Below are positions 25,166-33,801 of a stretch of DNA of 37,873 nucleotides, piece after piece (the first letter of the stretch is position 1; each line of letters begins with the position of its first letter). Source of the stretch: Oxalobacteraceae bacterium (GTDB lineage Bacteria > Pseudomonadota > Gammaproteobacteria > Burkholderiales > Burkholderiaceae_D); the NCBI GenBank assembly GCA_003537575.1, contig DPRS01000031.1, positions 22,166 to 60,038 of the forward strand. Direction: 5' to 3'. The position numbers and the translations under genes are program-made. The notes beneath the pieces were generated by a model. That model searched no databases. It was not told the origin of the DNA and saw nothing but the letters and a program-made list of their open reading frames with translations.

Positions 25166-26100
25166 CTTCGCTGAGAAGCAAGTCGGCGCTGCCGCTGGCT
25201 GCGCTGGCGCTGGCCGGCGTGGTCTCGGTCGCCGCACCGCCGCAAGCAGGCGCCGCCAGCGAGGCCCAGCGCGGCGTCGAGGCGGGCGCTTCGCTGCAGG
25301 CGGCGCTGGAGAGCAAGACGCGCCTGATCAGGCTGTTGTTGGCGCAGTCGCCAGCGGTGCAGCGCATCCCGCAAAGCGACAGCGAGCTGGCGAAGAGCAA
25401 GCTGACCGAAGCGCGGACGCTGTTTGCCAGGGCAACCGGCGAGGCGGCTGGCGGGAATCCGGAACAGGCCGTGAAGACGCTTGACGAGGCGCTGCGGCAA
25501 ATCGTTTCCGCGGCGCGCCTGGTGCCCGATCCGGCGCAGATGGCGTCGCAGGAGAGGAGCCGCTACGACAGCCTGAGCCAGTCGGTGCGCATTTTTCTCG
25601 GCCTGCACAAGGATGTCGCCGCGCGTCTGGCGGCAGGCAAGGCGGCAACGCTGGATGGCGCGCGCGTCAATGGCCTGGTGGCGAAGGCAGAAACCCAGGC
25701 GGCCGGCGGCAAGCACAAGGACGCCAATGCAGCGCTCGACGAAGCCTACAAGGCTGTGGTGTCGTCGCTGACCGGCATGCTGATGGCGACAACCATCGTG
25801 TACGACCAGAAATTTGGGTCGCCTGCCGAGGAATTCCGGCATGAACTGGCGCGCAATCGCAGTTACGAGGAACTAGTGCCGTTGGCGCTGGCGCAGCTGA
25901 ATACGCCGCGTGAAAGCGCCCAGCTGAGCGAGCGTTATGTGCAGCAAAGCAGGGAACTGCGGGAAACCGCGCAAAAGCTGGCGGCCGGCGGAGATCATCC
26001 GGCTGCATTGAAAACCATTCTGGACGCGACAGGCCTTTTGCAGCGTTCATTACGTGTCGCCGGCGTGATCGTGCCGCAGGCGCAGGAGAGCAAGCCATGA
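25162..26100 (+). CDS. Exported helical protein of unknown function (helical paralogue 1)
   Basis: A 312-residue protein with a signal peptide (about 1-31, AGA-A). The rest is almost entirely predicted alpha-helix, rich in Ala, Glu, Lys and Arg, with no cysteine and no haem site. Repeating units such as EAGGNPEQAVKTLDEALRQ and AGGKHKDANAALDEAYK look like TPR-like hairpins. The ATG overlaps the stop of the fusion cytochrome by 4 bp. It is related along its length to the next protein. I do not recognise a named family. Conserved placement among cytochromes suggests a scaffold, chaperone or adaptor. Confidence 0.8.
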   Translation: MTSLRSKSALPLAALALAGVVSVAAPPQAGAASEAQRGVEAGASLQAALESKTRLIRLLLAQSPAVQRIPQSDSELAKSKLTEARTLFARATGEAAGGNPEQAVKTLDEALRQIVSAARLVPDPAQMASQERSRYDSLSQSVRIFLGLHKDVAARLAAGKAATLDGARVNGLVAKAETQAAGGKHKDANAALDEAYKAVVSSLTGMLMATTIVYDQKFGSPAEEFRHELARNRSYEELVPLALAQLNTPRESAQLSERYVQQSRELRETAQKLAAGGDHPAALKTILDATGLLQRSLRVAGVIVPQAQESKP

Positions 26101-27017
26101 ATACCAAGCGTTATCTGACAAGCGGGATCGTCCTACTGCTCGCTGCAGCCAGCCTGCCGTTGGCCGCGACGGCGCAGGCAATGGCAGCGCCCGAAGCGCC
26201 GCCCCGCGCTGCGCGGGCGCCGGAAGACAAGGAGCAGCTGGAGCGCCGGCTGGTGTCGGTCGCCACCCTGATCGAGTCTTCTTCGGCGGCGAAACAGATC
26301 GATGCCAGCGGCATCGCCCAGGCCCAGGCGGAACGCGCCAGGGCGCGCGAGCTGCGCCTGCAGGCGGAACAATCCTACAAGGCCGGCAATGTCGCCAACG
26401 CTTCGCGCCAACTCGACGAAGCTGCCAAGGCGCTGTTCGAAGGCGTGCGCCTGGCCGCGCCGGAGCAAGTCACCGGCGAGAAGCGGCAGCGCGACTTCGA
26501 CAACCGCCTGGAAAGCGTGAAGGCCTTGCTGAGCGCGCAAAAACGCATCAGCGCCGAAAAGAAACTCGGCGCCAAGGGCACGGAAACCAGCAACAAGATC
26601 GAAGCGCAGATCCGCGAGGCGCAGTCGCTGGCGGCCGCCGGCAAGCTCGACCAGGGCCGCGCGGTGCTCGACCAGGTTTATGTCATGACCAAGGCGGCGA
26701 TCGAAAATATGCGCGATGGCGATACGCTGGTACGTTCCTTGCATTTCGCTTCCAAGGAAGAGGAGTATCACTACGAAGTCGATCGCAACGATACCCACAA
26801 GATGCTGGTGAAGGTGCTGCTGGAAGAAAAACGCGCCAACAATCCGGGCCTTGAAGGCATGGTGCAGAAATACCTGGAGCAGGCGGCGACGCTGCGCGCC
26901 AGCGCCGACGGCCTGGCGGCGAAGAAGGATTACGAAGGCGCGATCAAGACACTGGAAGACTCCACCAAGGAACTGGTGCGGGCGATCCGTAGCGCGGGTG
27001 TTTATATACCTGGATGA
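26097..27017 (+). CDS. Exported helical protein of unknown function (helical paralogue 2)
   Basis: A 306-residue protein with a signal peptide ending near AMA-A (30). All-helical, Cys-free and highly charged. It has the same layout as the preceding protein: repeated helix pairs (SYKAGNVANASRQLDEAAKALFEG, AAGKLDQGRAVLDQVY in outline) and a related C-terminal segment (KTLEDSTKELVRAIRSAGVYIP here, KTILDATGLLQRSLRVAGVIVP there). It overlaps that gene by 4 bp. The pair arose by duplication but has diverged strongly, so both copies probably have separate roles, perhaps as a heterodimer. No family name recognised. Confidence 0.8.
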   Translation: MNTKRYLTSGIVLLLAAASLPLAATAQAMAAPEAPPRAARAPEDKEQLERRLVSVATLIESSSAAKQIDASGIAQAQAERARARELRLQAEQSYKAGNVANASRQLDEAAKALFEGVRLAAPEQVTGEKRQRDFDNRLESVKALLSAQKRISAEKKLGAKGTETSNKIEAQIREAQSLAAAGKLDQGRAVLDQVYVMTKAAIENMRDGDTLVRSLHFASKEEEYHYEVDRNDTHKMLVKVLLEEKRANNPGLEGMVQKYLEQAATLRASADGLAAKKDYEGAIKTLEDSTKELVRAIRSAGVYIPG

Positions 27018-27088
27018 GTGGACAGGCGCGAGGTGGCGTGGCTCGGGCGGCGCTCCCGCGTGTTATTGGAATAGGGAAGTCAAGCGTC

Positions 27089-27640
27089 ATGCGGATATTG
27101 CAGTGGCATGGAATCAAATGGATCGGGATGGCAGTCGCCGTGACGCTGGCGTGCGTCTGTGCGGCGCTGCCGCCGGCATGGGCGGCCGGGCCGCAACTGC
27201 CGCTGGCTGCGGATGGCGTGCATGATCCAGCCAATCCCGGCCTCAAGCTGCTGCAGGAGCCGCGCGACGCCCTGTCGAACCTGCCGAAGGACGAGGTCGG
27301 CAACCGTGTGCGCTGGGTCAAGGCGCTGGAGCAGGGCGCGATCACTCCGCGCACCAACATCCTGCCGGATACGCAAATCCGCGTGCTCAATCTCGATATC
27401 CTGATGCCGCGCACGGCCGAAGCGCCGATGGTGCTGTTCCCGCACAAGCAGCACACCGAATGGCTGGATTGCAGCAATTGTCATGAAAAGCTCTTCAAGT
27501 ACAAGGCCGGCACGACCAAGGGCTTGAACATGTTTGCGATCCTGCAGGGCGAATTTTGCGGCCGGTGCCACGGCGCCGTGGCGTTTCCCTTGACAGAATG
27601 TAAGCGCTGTCACAGTGTTCCGCGCACGCCGAAAAAGTGA
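27089..27640 (+). CDS. c7-type trihaem cytochrome (paralogue B2)
   Basis: A 183-residue periplasmic cytochrome. I chose ATG 27089 because it gives a proper signal peptide (ending AWA-A, about 32); an ATG at 27014 overlaps the previous stop but would add 25 residues before the signal. CXXCH sites start at residues 128, 157 and 171, preceded by FPHKQHTEW distal histidines. An N-terminal domain of about 85 residues (GVHDPANPGLKLLQEP) is shared with the C-terminal half of the c5-c7 fusion, so that protein looks like this one with a c5 domain added. Likely periplasmic relay. Confidence 0.86.
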   Translation: MRILQWHGIKWIGMAVAVTLACVCAALPPAWAAGPQLPLAADGVHDPANPGLKLLQEPRDALSNLPKDEVGNRVRWVKALEQGAITPRTNILPDTQIRVLNLDILMPRTAEAPMVLFPHKQHTEWLDCSNCHEKLFKYKAGTTKGLNMFAILQGEFCGRCHGAVAFPLTECKRCHSVPRTPKK

Positions 27641-27647
27641 TCAGCCA

Positions 27648-28052
27648 ATGAAGCCCAAACCCGGAAATCCAGGCAAGGCGGTTCACGCGATATGTGTGAT
27701 GATCGCGTTATGGATGGCGGCGCTCTGTTTTCCCGCCCAGGCGGAATACGCCGACGTGGTGCTGAACCGGCGCGCGGAAAAGGAGGGCGTGCGTCCAGTG
27801 GTATTCCCGCACTGGTTCCACCGCATCCGCTTTCGTTGCAAGGTATGCCATTCCGAGCTCGGCTTCCAGATGCGTGCCGGCGCCAACGATGTGATGATGG
27901 CTGATATCATCGATGGCAAATTTTGCGGCATGTGTCATAACGACCGCATCGCATGGGGGGCCGCCAATTGCGACCTGTGCCATTCCGGCAAGCCTGGACT
28001 GCCGAGCGGCATCTATGGCGGCGATTCGACCGCCGGGCCCGGCCGATGGTAG
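27648..28052 (+). CDS. c7-type trihaem cytochrome (paralogue A2)
   Basis: A 134-residue periplasmic cytochrome with a signal peptide ending near AQA-E (32). CXXCH sites start at residues 64, 93 and 108, with FPHWFHRIRF just before the first. It is closely similar to the protein at 23781-24236 over the whole mature part but lacks that protein's Pro/Ala tail. It begins 7 nt after the preceding cytochrome and has only a weak ribosome binding site, so coupling to the upstream gene is likely. Confidence 0.86.
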   Translation: MKPKPGNPGKAVHAICVMIALWMAALCFPAQAEYADVVLNRRAEKEGVRPVVFPHWFHRIRFRCKVCHSELGFQMRAGANDVMMADIIDGKFCGMCHNDRIAWGAANCDLCHSGKPGLPSGIYGGDSTAGPGRW

Positions 28053-28099
28053 GCGCAACCTGCCCGACGTTGCCGGGCATCGTCAATAGGAAGCTCAGC

Positions 28100-29086
28100 A
28101 TGAACGCGACTGTACGGCGGCACGGCATGCGGTTGATCAGGTCGATGATGGCGGCTGCCGGCATCCTGCTGGGATGCGCGGCGCCAGCGGTCCTTGCCGC
28201 CGAAGCGGCCGGCCTTCCTGTGTTGACGCCGCGCGCCACGCTGACCGGCGCGCGCGTCACGGCGCGGCCGAACCCGGTGTTCGGCGCCGTTCCCCTGGCG
28301 CTGCCGCAGACTTATCTGCCGTGGATGGCGCCGACGCTGGTGGCGGCACGCCACACCTATCTTTATGTGGTCGATGCCGGCCGCCGCCAGATCTTCCGTT
28401 ACGACAGCATGCAGCAGGCGATGTCGCCATTTGCCGACTACGTCGCCGCATCGGTGCGCGGCATTGCGGTGGCGGGCGACCTGTCGCTCTACGTGCTCGA
28501 TGGCGGCGCGCGCCAGGTCTTGCATTTTTCGGTGGATGGCAGGCTGCTGAGCCGGTTCGGCAACGAGCTGGAGTTGCCGCATCCGGTCGCCATGCTGTTC
28601 GACGAGGCGAACGGCCAGATATTGGTGGCCGACAGTCTCTACAAGCATGTGGTGGTGCTGAATCGCTTTGGCCACATCGTTGCGGCGCTCAAGCCGGCAG
28701 CGGCGCGCAGCATCGAGGCGATGGCGAGCGGCCCCGATGGACTGTATCTGGTGGACAGTATTGGCCGCCAGGTGGTGGTGGTCAGTCGCAACGGCGAGCA
28801 TCGCTACACGCTCGGCGAAGACGTGCTGGTTCACCCGAACGCCATCGCGGTGGATCGCTACAATCGCGTATTCGTCAGCGACAGTTTCGACAACACTATC
28901 AGGATTTTTGAGCAGCAAACCCTGGCGGTCAGTATCGGCGGCGCCGCTTCCGCGCCCGCTCCCGCTTCCTTCAACCATGTGACCGGCTTGTGGCTGGAGC
29001 AGGACATGCTGTATGTCGCCGACAGCCTGAACGGCCGCATCCAGACCTTCCAGGTGGCACCACCCACGCAGGAGCCGAAGCCATGA
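28100..29086 (+). CDS. NHL-repeat beta-propeller protein, exported
   Basis: A 328-residue protein with an N-terminal export signal that could be read by signal peptidase I (VLA-A) or as a lipobox (LLGC, C26). About five to six NHL-like repeats span residues 80-320 (LYVVDAGRRQIFRY, LYVLDGGARQVLHF, ILVADSLYKHVVVL, VFVSDSFDNTIRIF, LYVADSLNGRIQTF). There are no haem sites. AGGAAG lies 8 nt before ATG 28100. The stop overlaps the start of the next NHL gene by 4 bp, so the two propellers are made together. Confidence 0.83.
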   Translation: MNATVRRHGMRLIRSMMAAAGILLGCAAPAVLAAEAAGLPVLTPRATLTGARVTARPNPVFGAVPLALPQTYLPWMAPTLVAARHTYLYVVDAGRRQIFRYDSMQQAMSPFADYVAASVRGIAVAGDLSLYVLDGGARQVLHFSVDGRLLSRFGNELELPHPVAMLFDEANGQILVADSLYKHVVVLNRFGHIVAALKPAAARSIEAMASGPDGLYLVDSIGRQVVVVSRNGEHRYTLGEDVLVHPNAIAVDRYNRVFVSDSFDNTIRIFEQQTLAVSIGGAASAPAPASFNHVTGLWLEQDMLYVADSLNGRIQTFQVAPPTQEPKP

Positions 29087-30150
29087 CCAGCCGCTTGCGT
29101 GCCGCGCTGCTGGGTGTAGCTCTGCTGCTGTCCGGCTGTGCCGAAATCAAGTACACCATGCGCCTTGACCCCGTGCAGCAATCGGATGCTACAGCCCGCG
29201 TCTGGCCTGGCGGGACGGACAAGCCGCGCTTTCGCTATGCCGGACAATTGACTGGCGAAGACAATTTCGTTTCCGATGCCGCCGATGCGCGCAACTCGGG
29301 CATGAAATTTCTCCACTGGCTTGTCGGCCTGGTAGACTCCGGCGACGACCGGCTGGAATTGGCACGCCCGCAGTCCGGCATGGTCGATGCGCAAGGCCGC
29401 ATCTACGTCACCGATACTGCGCGCCATGCGATATTGGTATTCGACCCGGTCGCCGGCAAGCTGCAGGTATGGGAACGGGCGCTGGAAAATGCCGATTTCG
29501 TGACGCCGATTGGCATTGCCCAGGGAGGGCGCGGCGAAATTCTGGTCGTCGATGCCGAACTGGGCGGAGTGTTCCGGCTCGACCGCGACGGCAATCCGCT
29601 AGGTCTCTTCGGTCTGGGTGCGCTGGAGCGGCCGACCGGCATCGTGCGCGACGCCAGGGGCCAGCGCATTTATGTGGCTGATACGCATGCACATGACATC
29701 AAGGTTTTCGATGACGATGGCCGCCTGGTGCAAACGCTCGGCCGGCGCGGCGACGGCGATGGCGAAATGAATTATCCGACGCACCTGGCCTTTGCCGACG
29801 GCAAGCTGTATGTCGCTGACAGCATGAATGCGCGCGTGCTGATCCTCGATGCGCAGGGGAAGCAGCTGGGCACGGTGGGAAGGCGCGGCCGCTACGTCGG
29901 TAATCTGTCACGCCCCAAAGGAATCAGTGTCGATGACCATGGAAATATTTACGTGGTGGAATCCTTCTATGATAATTTGCTTGTATTCAATAATAAGGGT
30001 GAATTCCTGATGCCGATCGGCGGCACCGGCAAGGAAATCGGTCAGTTCTATCTGCCTGCAGGCGTGTGGAACGATCAGCAAGGGCGCGTTTACGTGGCCG
30101 ACATGTTCAATGGGCGAGTAATGATTTTCCAATTGTTGGAGGGAAAGTGA
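29083..30150 (+). CDS. NHL-repeat beta-propeller lipoprotein
   Basis: A 355-residue lipoprotein with lipobox LLSGC (C19). Six NHL repeats are visible from about residue 95 to 350 (IYVTDTARHAILVF, ILVVDAELGGVFRL, IYVADTHAHDIKVF, LYVADSMNARVLIL, IYVVESFYDNLLVF, VYVADMFNGRVMIF). It resembles the lipoprotein at 18248-19360 more than its immediate neighbour. The stop shares one base with the start of the 11-haem gene (TGATG), suggesting a matched amount of the two products. It probably acts at the outer membrane or on the cytochrome it is coupled to, which is inference. Confidence 0.85.
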   Translation: MTSRLRAALLGVALLLSGCAEIKYTMRLDPVQQSDATARVWPGGTDKPRFRYAGQLTGEDNFVSDAADARNSGMKFLHWLVGLVDSGDDRLELARPQSGMVDAQGRIYVTDTARHAILVFDPVAGKLQVWERALENADFVTPIGIAQGGRGEILVVDAELGGVFRLDRDGNPLGLFGLGALERPTGIVRDARGQRIYVADTHAHDIKVFDDDGRLVQTLGRRGDGDGEMNYPTHLAFADGKLYVADSMNARVLILDAQGKQLGTVGRRGRYVGNLSRPKGISVDDHGNIYVVESFYDNLLVFNNKGEFLMPIGGTGKEIGQFYLPAGVWNDQQGRVYVADMFNGRVMIFQLLEGK

Positions 30151-32756
30151 TGTCTTTGGGCCAGCGTCTGGTGATCCTGCTCAGCCTGATTTTATTGCTA
30201 GCTGCGGGATTCGTGCATGCCGAAAAGATTTCCGATGTGCGCGGTACCAAGCACAACCTCTCCGCCGCGACTACTTACATGCGGAATGGCGTGTCGCAGA
30301 CCGTGCCGGCGCGTAGCGTGCAAGCCACTTCCGAGACTGAAATCTGCATTTTCTGCCATACGCCGCACGGCGCCCAAAGCAATACCACGCCGCCACTGTG
30401 GAACCGCGCGCTCTCGAATGCCACCTATAGCGCTTCCAATACTTATACTTCCAGTTCGATCGATGCCGATGCGGCGGAACTGGCGGCTGGCCCGGGTGGC
30501 AGTTCCAAGCTTTGCCTGTCTTGCCACGATGGCACGATGGCGATCGATAAGGTCAGCGTCAACATTGATGTGACCAATGGAAATTCATCGAACAACACTA
30601 CCATCAAGATGAATGTGGCCAGCGAAGTGAAGATGCCGATCGGCAGCGGCGCCGATACCGGCTTCACGCGCAATCTCGGCACCAACCTCAGCAATGACCA
30701 TCCCATATCGTTTACCTACAGCAGCACGATGGTGGACAACGATGGCGAACTGAATGCGGCAGCGGCGGACAATACCACTGGCGGCATCGTGATGAACCGC
30801 GGGCCGGGCAAGGCTCGGCCGGTGCTGCCGCTGGAAGCCGGCAAGGTGCAATGCACCACTTGCCACGACCCGCACTTGCGCGACACTGCCGACCTGAATG
30901 CCAAGTTCCTGCGCCAGAACCGTTATCAGACCGCCAAGCCCGGCACGACAGGATTCCAGAAGGATGTCGACATCATTTGCCTGGCGTGTCATAACAAGGG
31001 TAATGCCTCCTGGTCTTTTTCCGCTCACGCGCATGACGAAGTGGCGACTCCTACCTACCAGACCACTCCTGCCGCCGCACTGCGCGGATTCGCTGGCAAA
31101 AAAGTATGGGAAGTATCGTGCCTGAATTGCCATGACACGCATACCGTGCAAGGCGCGCGTCGCCTGTTGCGGGAGGGTACCACGCCGCTGGTGGTGAATG
31201 GCATCCAGACCGGCGTGACCGGTGGCAGCACCTTGTCCAACGATTTCAGCAAATCGGCGATTGAAAACACCTGCTATCAATGCCACGACGGCAGCGCCGC
31301 GATCATCAACGCTTCCGGCAATGGGAGCGGGGTGCCGAACATCCAGGCCGAATTCAACTTGTCGTACCGCATGCCGATCAGCCTCGCCGGCGAAGATGCG
31401 CTGCATGACATCACCAGCAAGCTCACCGGCACGGTATTTTTCCCGGAAACCGTGGATTGCACGACGAATAAAAAATGCGGTGCTGATTTCATGGAGTCCC
31501 GCGCCAATCTGGCAACCCGGCATGCCGAATGCACCGATTGCCATAATCCGCACCGGGTAATCAAGGGGCAAAAGGGATTGCCGGGCCAGTTAACTGCAGC
31601 CAACACCAAGGAAAAAGCCGGTACCCACAAGCATGAAAATGCTGCGGGCTATATTCATAGCAATGAAATTTCCGGCGTGTTGCGCGGTTCCTGGGGCGTG
31701 GAGCCGGATTACCAAAGCGACCCGTCCTTCCATACGATGCCCACCAAGTACGATGTCAAGCGTGGCGACCCGGGCTCGAATACCAGCACTGCCGCTTCGG
31801 CCGCCTATGTGACGCGCGAATACCAGATTTGCCTGAAGTGCCATTCCAATTACGGCTACGAGGATGACAATCTCTACCCAAGCGGAAACACACGTCCCTC
31901 GCTGACCGGCACCGGCAAGACTGGCTCGAATGCCAATGGCCATCTGAATTTCACGCGCTATACCAACCAGGCCAAGGAATTCCAGGCCCCTGCCGGTCAT
32001 GCCAAGTCGGCGGGATCGGTCAGCCTGGGCCACGAAGGTGGCGCGGGGGCCGCGGTCACCAACACTGCCACCAACAGCAACAATCATCGTTCCTGGCATC
32101 CGGTGATGGCGCCGACCGGGCGGCTTGGCCGCGCTGGCGCTTTCCTTGCGCCGTGGAACAACTCTGGCACGGGCGGTCAGGCTGGCCGGCTCGGCGTGCA
32201 AACCATGCTGTGTTCCGATTGCCATGGTTCAGCGACCGGAACGGCAACGGTGATGCCATCGGGAAATACCGACACCGATGAAAACGGGTCACCCTGGGGG
32301 CCGCATGGTTCGGGCTATCCTTTCCTCTTGAAGGGAACCTGGAGTACGACATCCGGTGAAGGCGACGCTAATACATTGTGCTTTAAATGCCATAGTCAAA
32401 GCAGCTACGCCGGCAGTTCAGGCGGTACCGGTTTTCGAGATGCTGGCGATACCAACCGGGGTGACTTGCATGCTTATCACGCCAATAAAATTGATACGGC
32501 AATGAAATGTAATTTTTGTCACGTTGCGGTGCCGCATGGCTGGAAAAACCGTGGATTGCTGGTGAACTTGCGCGACGTGGGACCGGAAGCCGGCTTGGCT
32601 CGTGGCACAGATGTCGGCAACGGCCCCTATACCAATGGTCCATACTATCGACGCGCTTACCTGCGGATTTCGTCGTTTCCTTCAGGCACGTCCTGGACCG
32701 AAAGCAACTGCGGCGGGAAGAACAACATGCTATCGCAGTGTGAAAATGCGACCTGA
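30150..32756 (+). CDS. 11-haem c-type cytochrome
   Basis: An 868-residue exported cytochrome with GGAGG 7 nt before ATG 30150. The signal peptide spans residues 1-24 (VHA-E) with no lipobox. Eleven CXXCH sites start at residues 66, 122, 235, 277, 324, 375, 461, 561, 688, 744 and 787. Residues about 28-285 reproduce the complete tetrahaem module of the protein at 19621. The remaining seven haems are separated by long Gly/Ser/Asn/Thr-rich stretches, for example 570-680, typical of surface-exposed or secreted multihaem proteins. Two C-terminal cysteines outside haem motifs (SNCGG and SQCEN) could form a disulphide. It is the best candidate for an outer-surface electron donor or acceptor of the second conduit. 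Confidence 0.88.
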   Translation: MSLGQRLVILLSLILLLAAGFVHAEKISDVRGTKHNLSAATTYMRNGVSQTVPARSVQATSETEICIFCHTPHGAQSNTTPPLWNRALSNATYSASNTYTSSSIDADAAELAAGPGGSSKLCLSCHDGTMAIDKVSVNIDVTNGNSSNNTTIKMNVASEVKMPIGSGADTGFTRNLGTNLSNDHPISFTYSSTMVDNDGELNAAAADNTTGGIVMNRGPGKARPVLPLEAGKVQCTTCHDPHLRDTADLNAKFLRQNRYQTAKPGTTGFQKDVDIICLACHNKGNASWSFSAHAHDEVATPTYQTTPAAALRGFAGKKVWEVSCLNCHDTHTVQGARRLLREGTTPLVVNGIQTGVTGGSTLSNDFSKSAIENTCYQCHDGSAAIINASGNGSGVPNIQAEFNLSYRMPISLAGEDALHDITSKLTGTVFFPETVDCTTNKKCGADFMESRANLATRHAECTDCHNPHRVIKGQKGLPGQLTAANTKEKAGTHKHENAAGYIHSNEISGVLRGSWGVEPDYQSDPSFHTMPTKYDVKRGDPGSNTSTAASAAYVTREYQICLKCHSNYGYEDDNLYPSGNTRPSLTGTGKTGSNANGHLNFTRYTNQAKEFQAPAGHAKSAGSVSLGHEGGAGAAVTNTATNSNNHRSWHPVMAPTGRLGRAGAFLAPWNNSGTGGQAGRLGVQTMLCSDCHGSATGTATVMPSGNTDTDENGSPWGPHGSGYPFLLKGTWSTTSGEGDANTLCFKCHSQSSYAGSSGGTGFRDAGDTNRGDLHAYHANKIDTAMKCNFCHVAVPHGWKNRGLLVNLRDVGPEAGLARGTDVGNGPYTNGPYYRRAYLRISSFPSGTSWTESNCGGKNNMLSQCENAT

Positions 32757-33747
32757 TGCCGAGTCGCTACCGACAGGAATGAATCGCTGGGTTCACGGCC
32801 TTGCTTCGCTTAAATTGACGCTGGTGGGATTGATCCTGCTAGTTCCGGCGTCAGCGGCTATCTACAAGCTCGATCAGAGCGCAGCGCCTTGGCTGGCGGC
32901 ACCGCTATCGCTGCTTGCCTTAAACCTGATGGCGGCAATAGCGACCAATGGCGTGTTTCGCAAAAATACGCCATTGCTGATATTTCATTTGGCACTGCTC
33001 GGTATCGTGATACTGGCCGCTGCCGGTCGCCTGACCTACCTGAATGGCGCGGCCGAAGTAACGGAAGGCACACCTTTTAGCGGCCTCAGACATAGTGATG
33101 CCGGCCCTTTGCATCCGTGGCACATTAACTGGGTACAGTTCATCAATGAAGGGATGGAAATTGATTACACTCTTGGACCGGTGCGCGTCTCAACCGTCAG
33201 CAAGGTACGGTGGATTGATGAGCGGGGCATTGAGCAGTCTGGGGTAACACGTGAAAACCATCCACTGGTGGTATACGGCTACCACTTCACTGTTTCTTCG
33301 AATAAAGGATTCGCACCGGTGCTGCTATGGCGGCCGAAGGTGGGCGAGCCGGTGCTCGGCGCGGTGCACATGCCCAGTTATCCTGCTAATGCCGGAGCCC
33401 AGGAGACTACTTGGCGGCCATACAACAATCAAAAAGGATTTTGGCTGGCGTTACCATTTAAAGAAACCCTTATACCGGCCGACCGTGCCTCGCAGTTCCG
33501 TTTGCCAGATGACCGTAGGCTGGTAGTACGTGCGGGAGACGGACGCTGGGTGCTGCAGCCGGGTGAAAGCGTACAACTGCCCGAAGGCGTGCTTGAATAT
33601 CAGGAACTGCGGACCTGGATGGGATATCAGGTAACGTACGACTGGACTGTGCCTTGGCTGCTGGCAGCCAGCTTGGTGGCGGTGCTGAGCTTGGCATGGT
33701 TCTTCTGGCACAAGTTTGCAGCGCGTCCATGGAATATGGATAATTAA
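32746..33747 (+). CDS. resB: ResB/Ccs1-like protein of cytochrome c biogenesis System II
   Basis: A membrane protein of about 333 residues that with CcsA forms the System II cytochrome c synthetase. Membrane segments are seen near LKLTLVGLILLVPASAAIY, LAAPLSLLALNLMAAIA, LLIFHLALLGIVILAAAG, and a C-terminal WLLAASLVAVLSLAWFFWHKF. A periplasmic beta-rich domain of about 220 residues lies between the third and fourth. Histidines in the third and last helices (FHLALLG, FFWHKF) fit the haem-handling role. The start is uncertain: ATG 32746 overlaps the cytochrome gene by 11 bp; ATG 32779 is an alternative. Shorter than many ResB proteins. Function in cytochrome maturation is well supported by the adjacent ccsA. 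Confidence 0.82.
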   Translation: MRPDAESLPTGMNRWVHGLASLKLTLVGLILLVPASAAIYKLDQSAAPWLAAPLSLLALNLMAAIATNGVFRKNTPLLIFHLALLGIVILAAAGRLTYLNGAAEVTEGTPFSGLRHSDAGPLHPWHINWVQFINEGMEIDYTLGPVRVSTVSKVRWIDERGIEQSGVTRENHPLVVYGYHFTVSSNKGFAPVLLWRPKVGEPVLGAVHMPSYPANAGAQETTWRPYNNQKGFWLALPFKETLIPADRASQFRLPDDRRLVVRAGDGRWVLQPGESVQLPEGVLEYQELRTWMGYQVTYDWTVPWLLAASLVAVLSLAWFFWHKFAARPWNMDN

Positions 33748-33801
33748 GCGCGTTGCCCACCCAAGTGCTGTCTGTGATCAGCACCCCCGACAGGATAATC
33801 A

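Noticed and set aside
24071..25237. 388-codon minus-strand reading frame
   Set aside because: It is antisense to the c5-c7 fusion cytochrome and is Arg/Ala-rich without features.
27014..27088. ATG 27014 as the start of the c7-type trihaem B2
   Set aside because: It overlaps the previous stop, but the added 25 residues precede a complete signal peptide that begins at ATG 27089.
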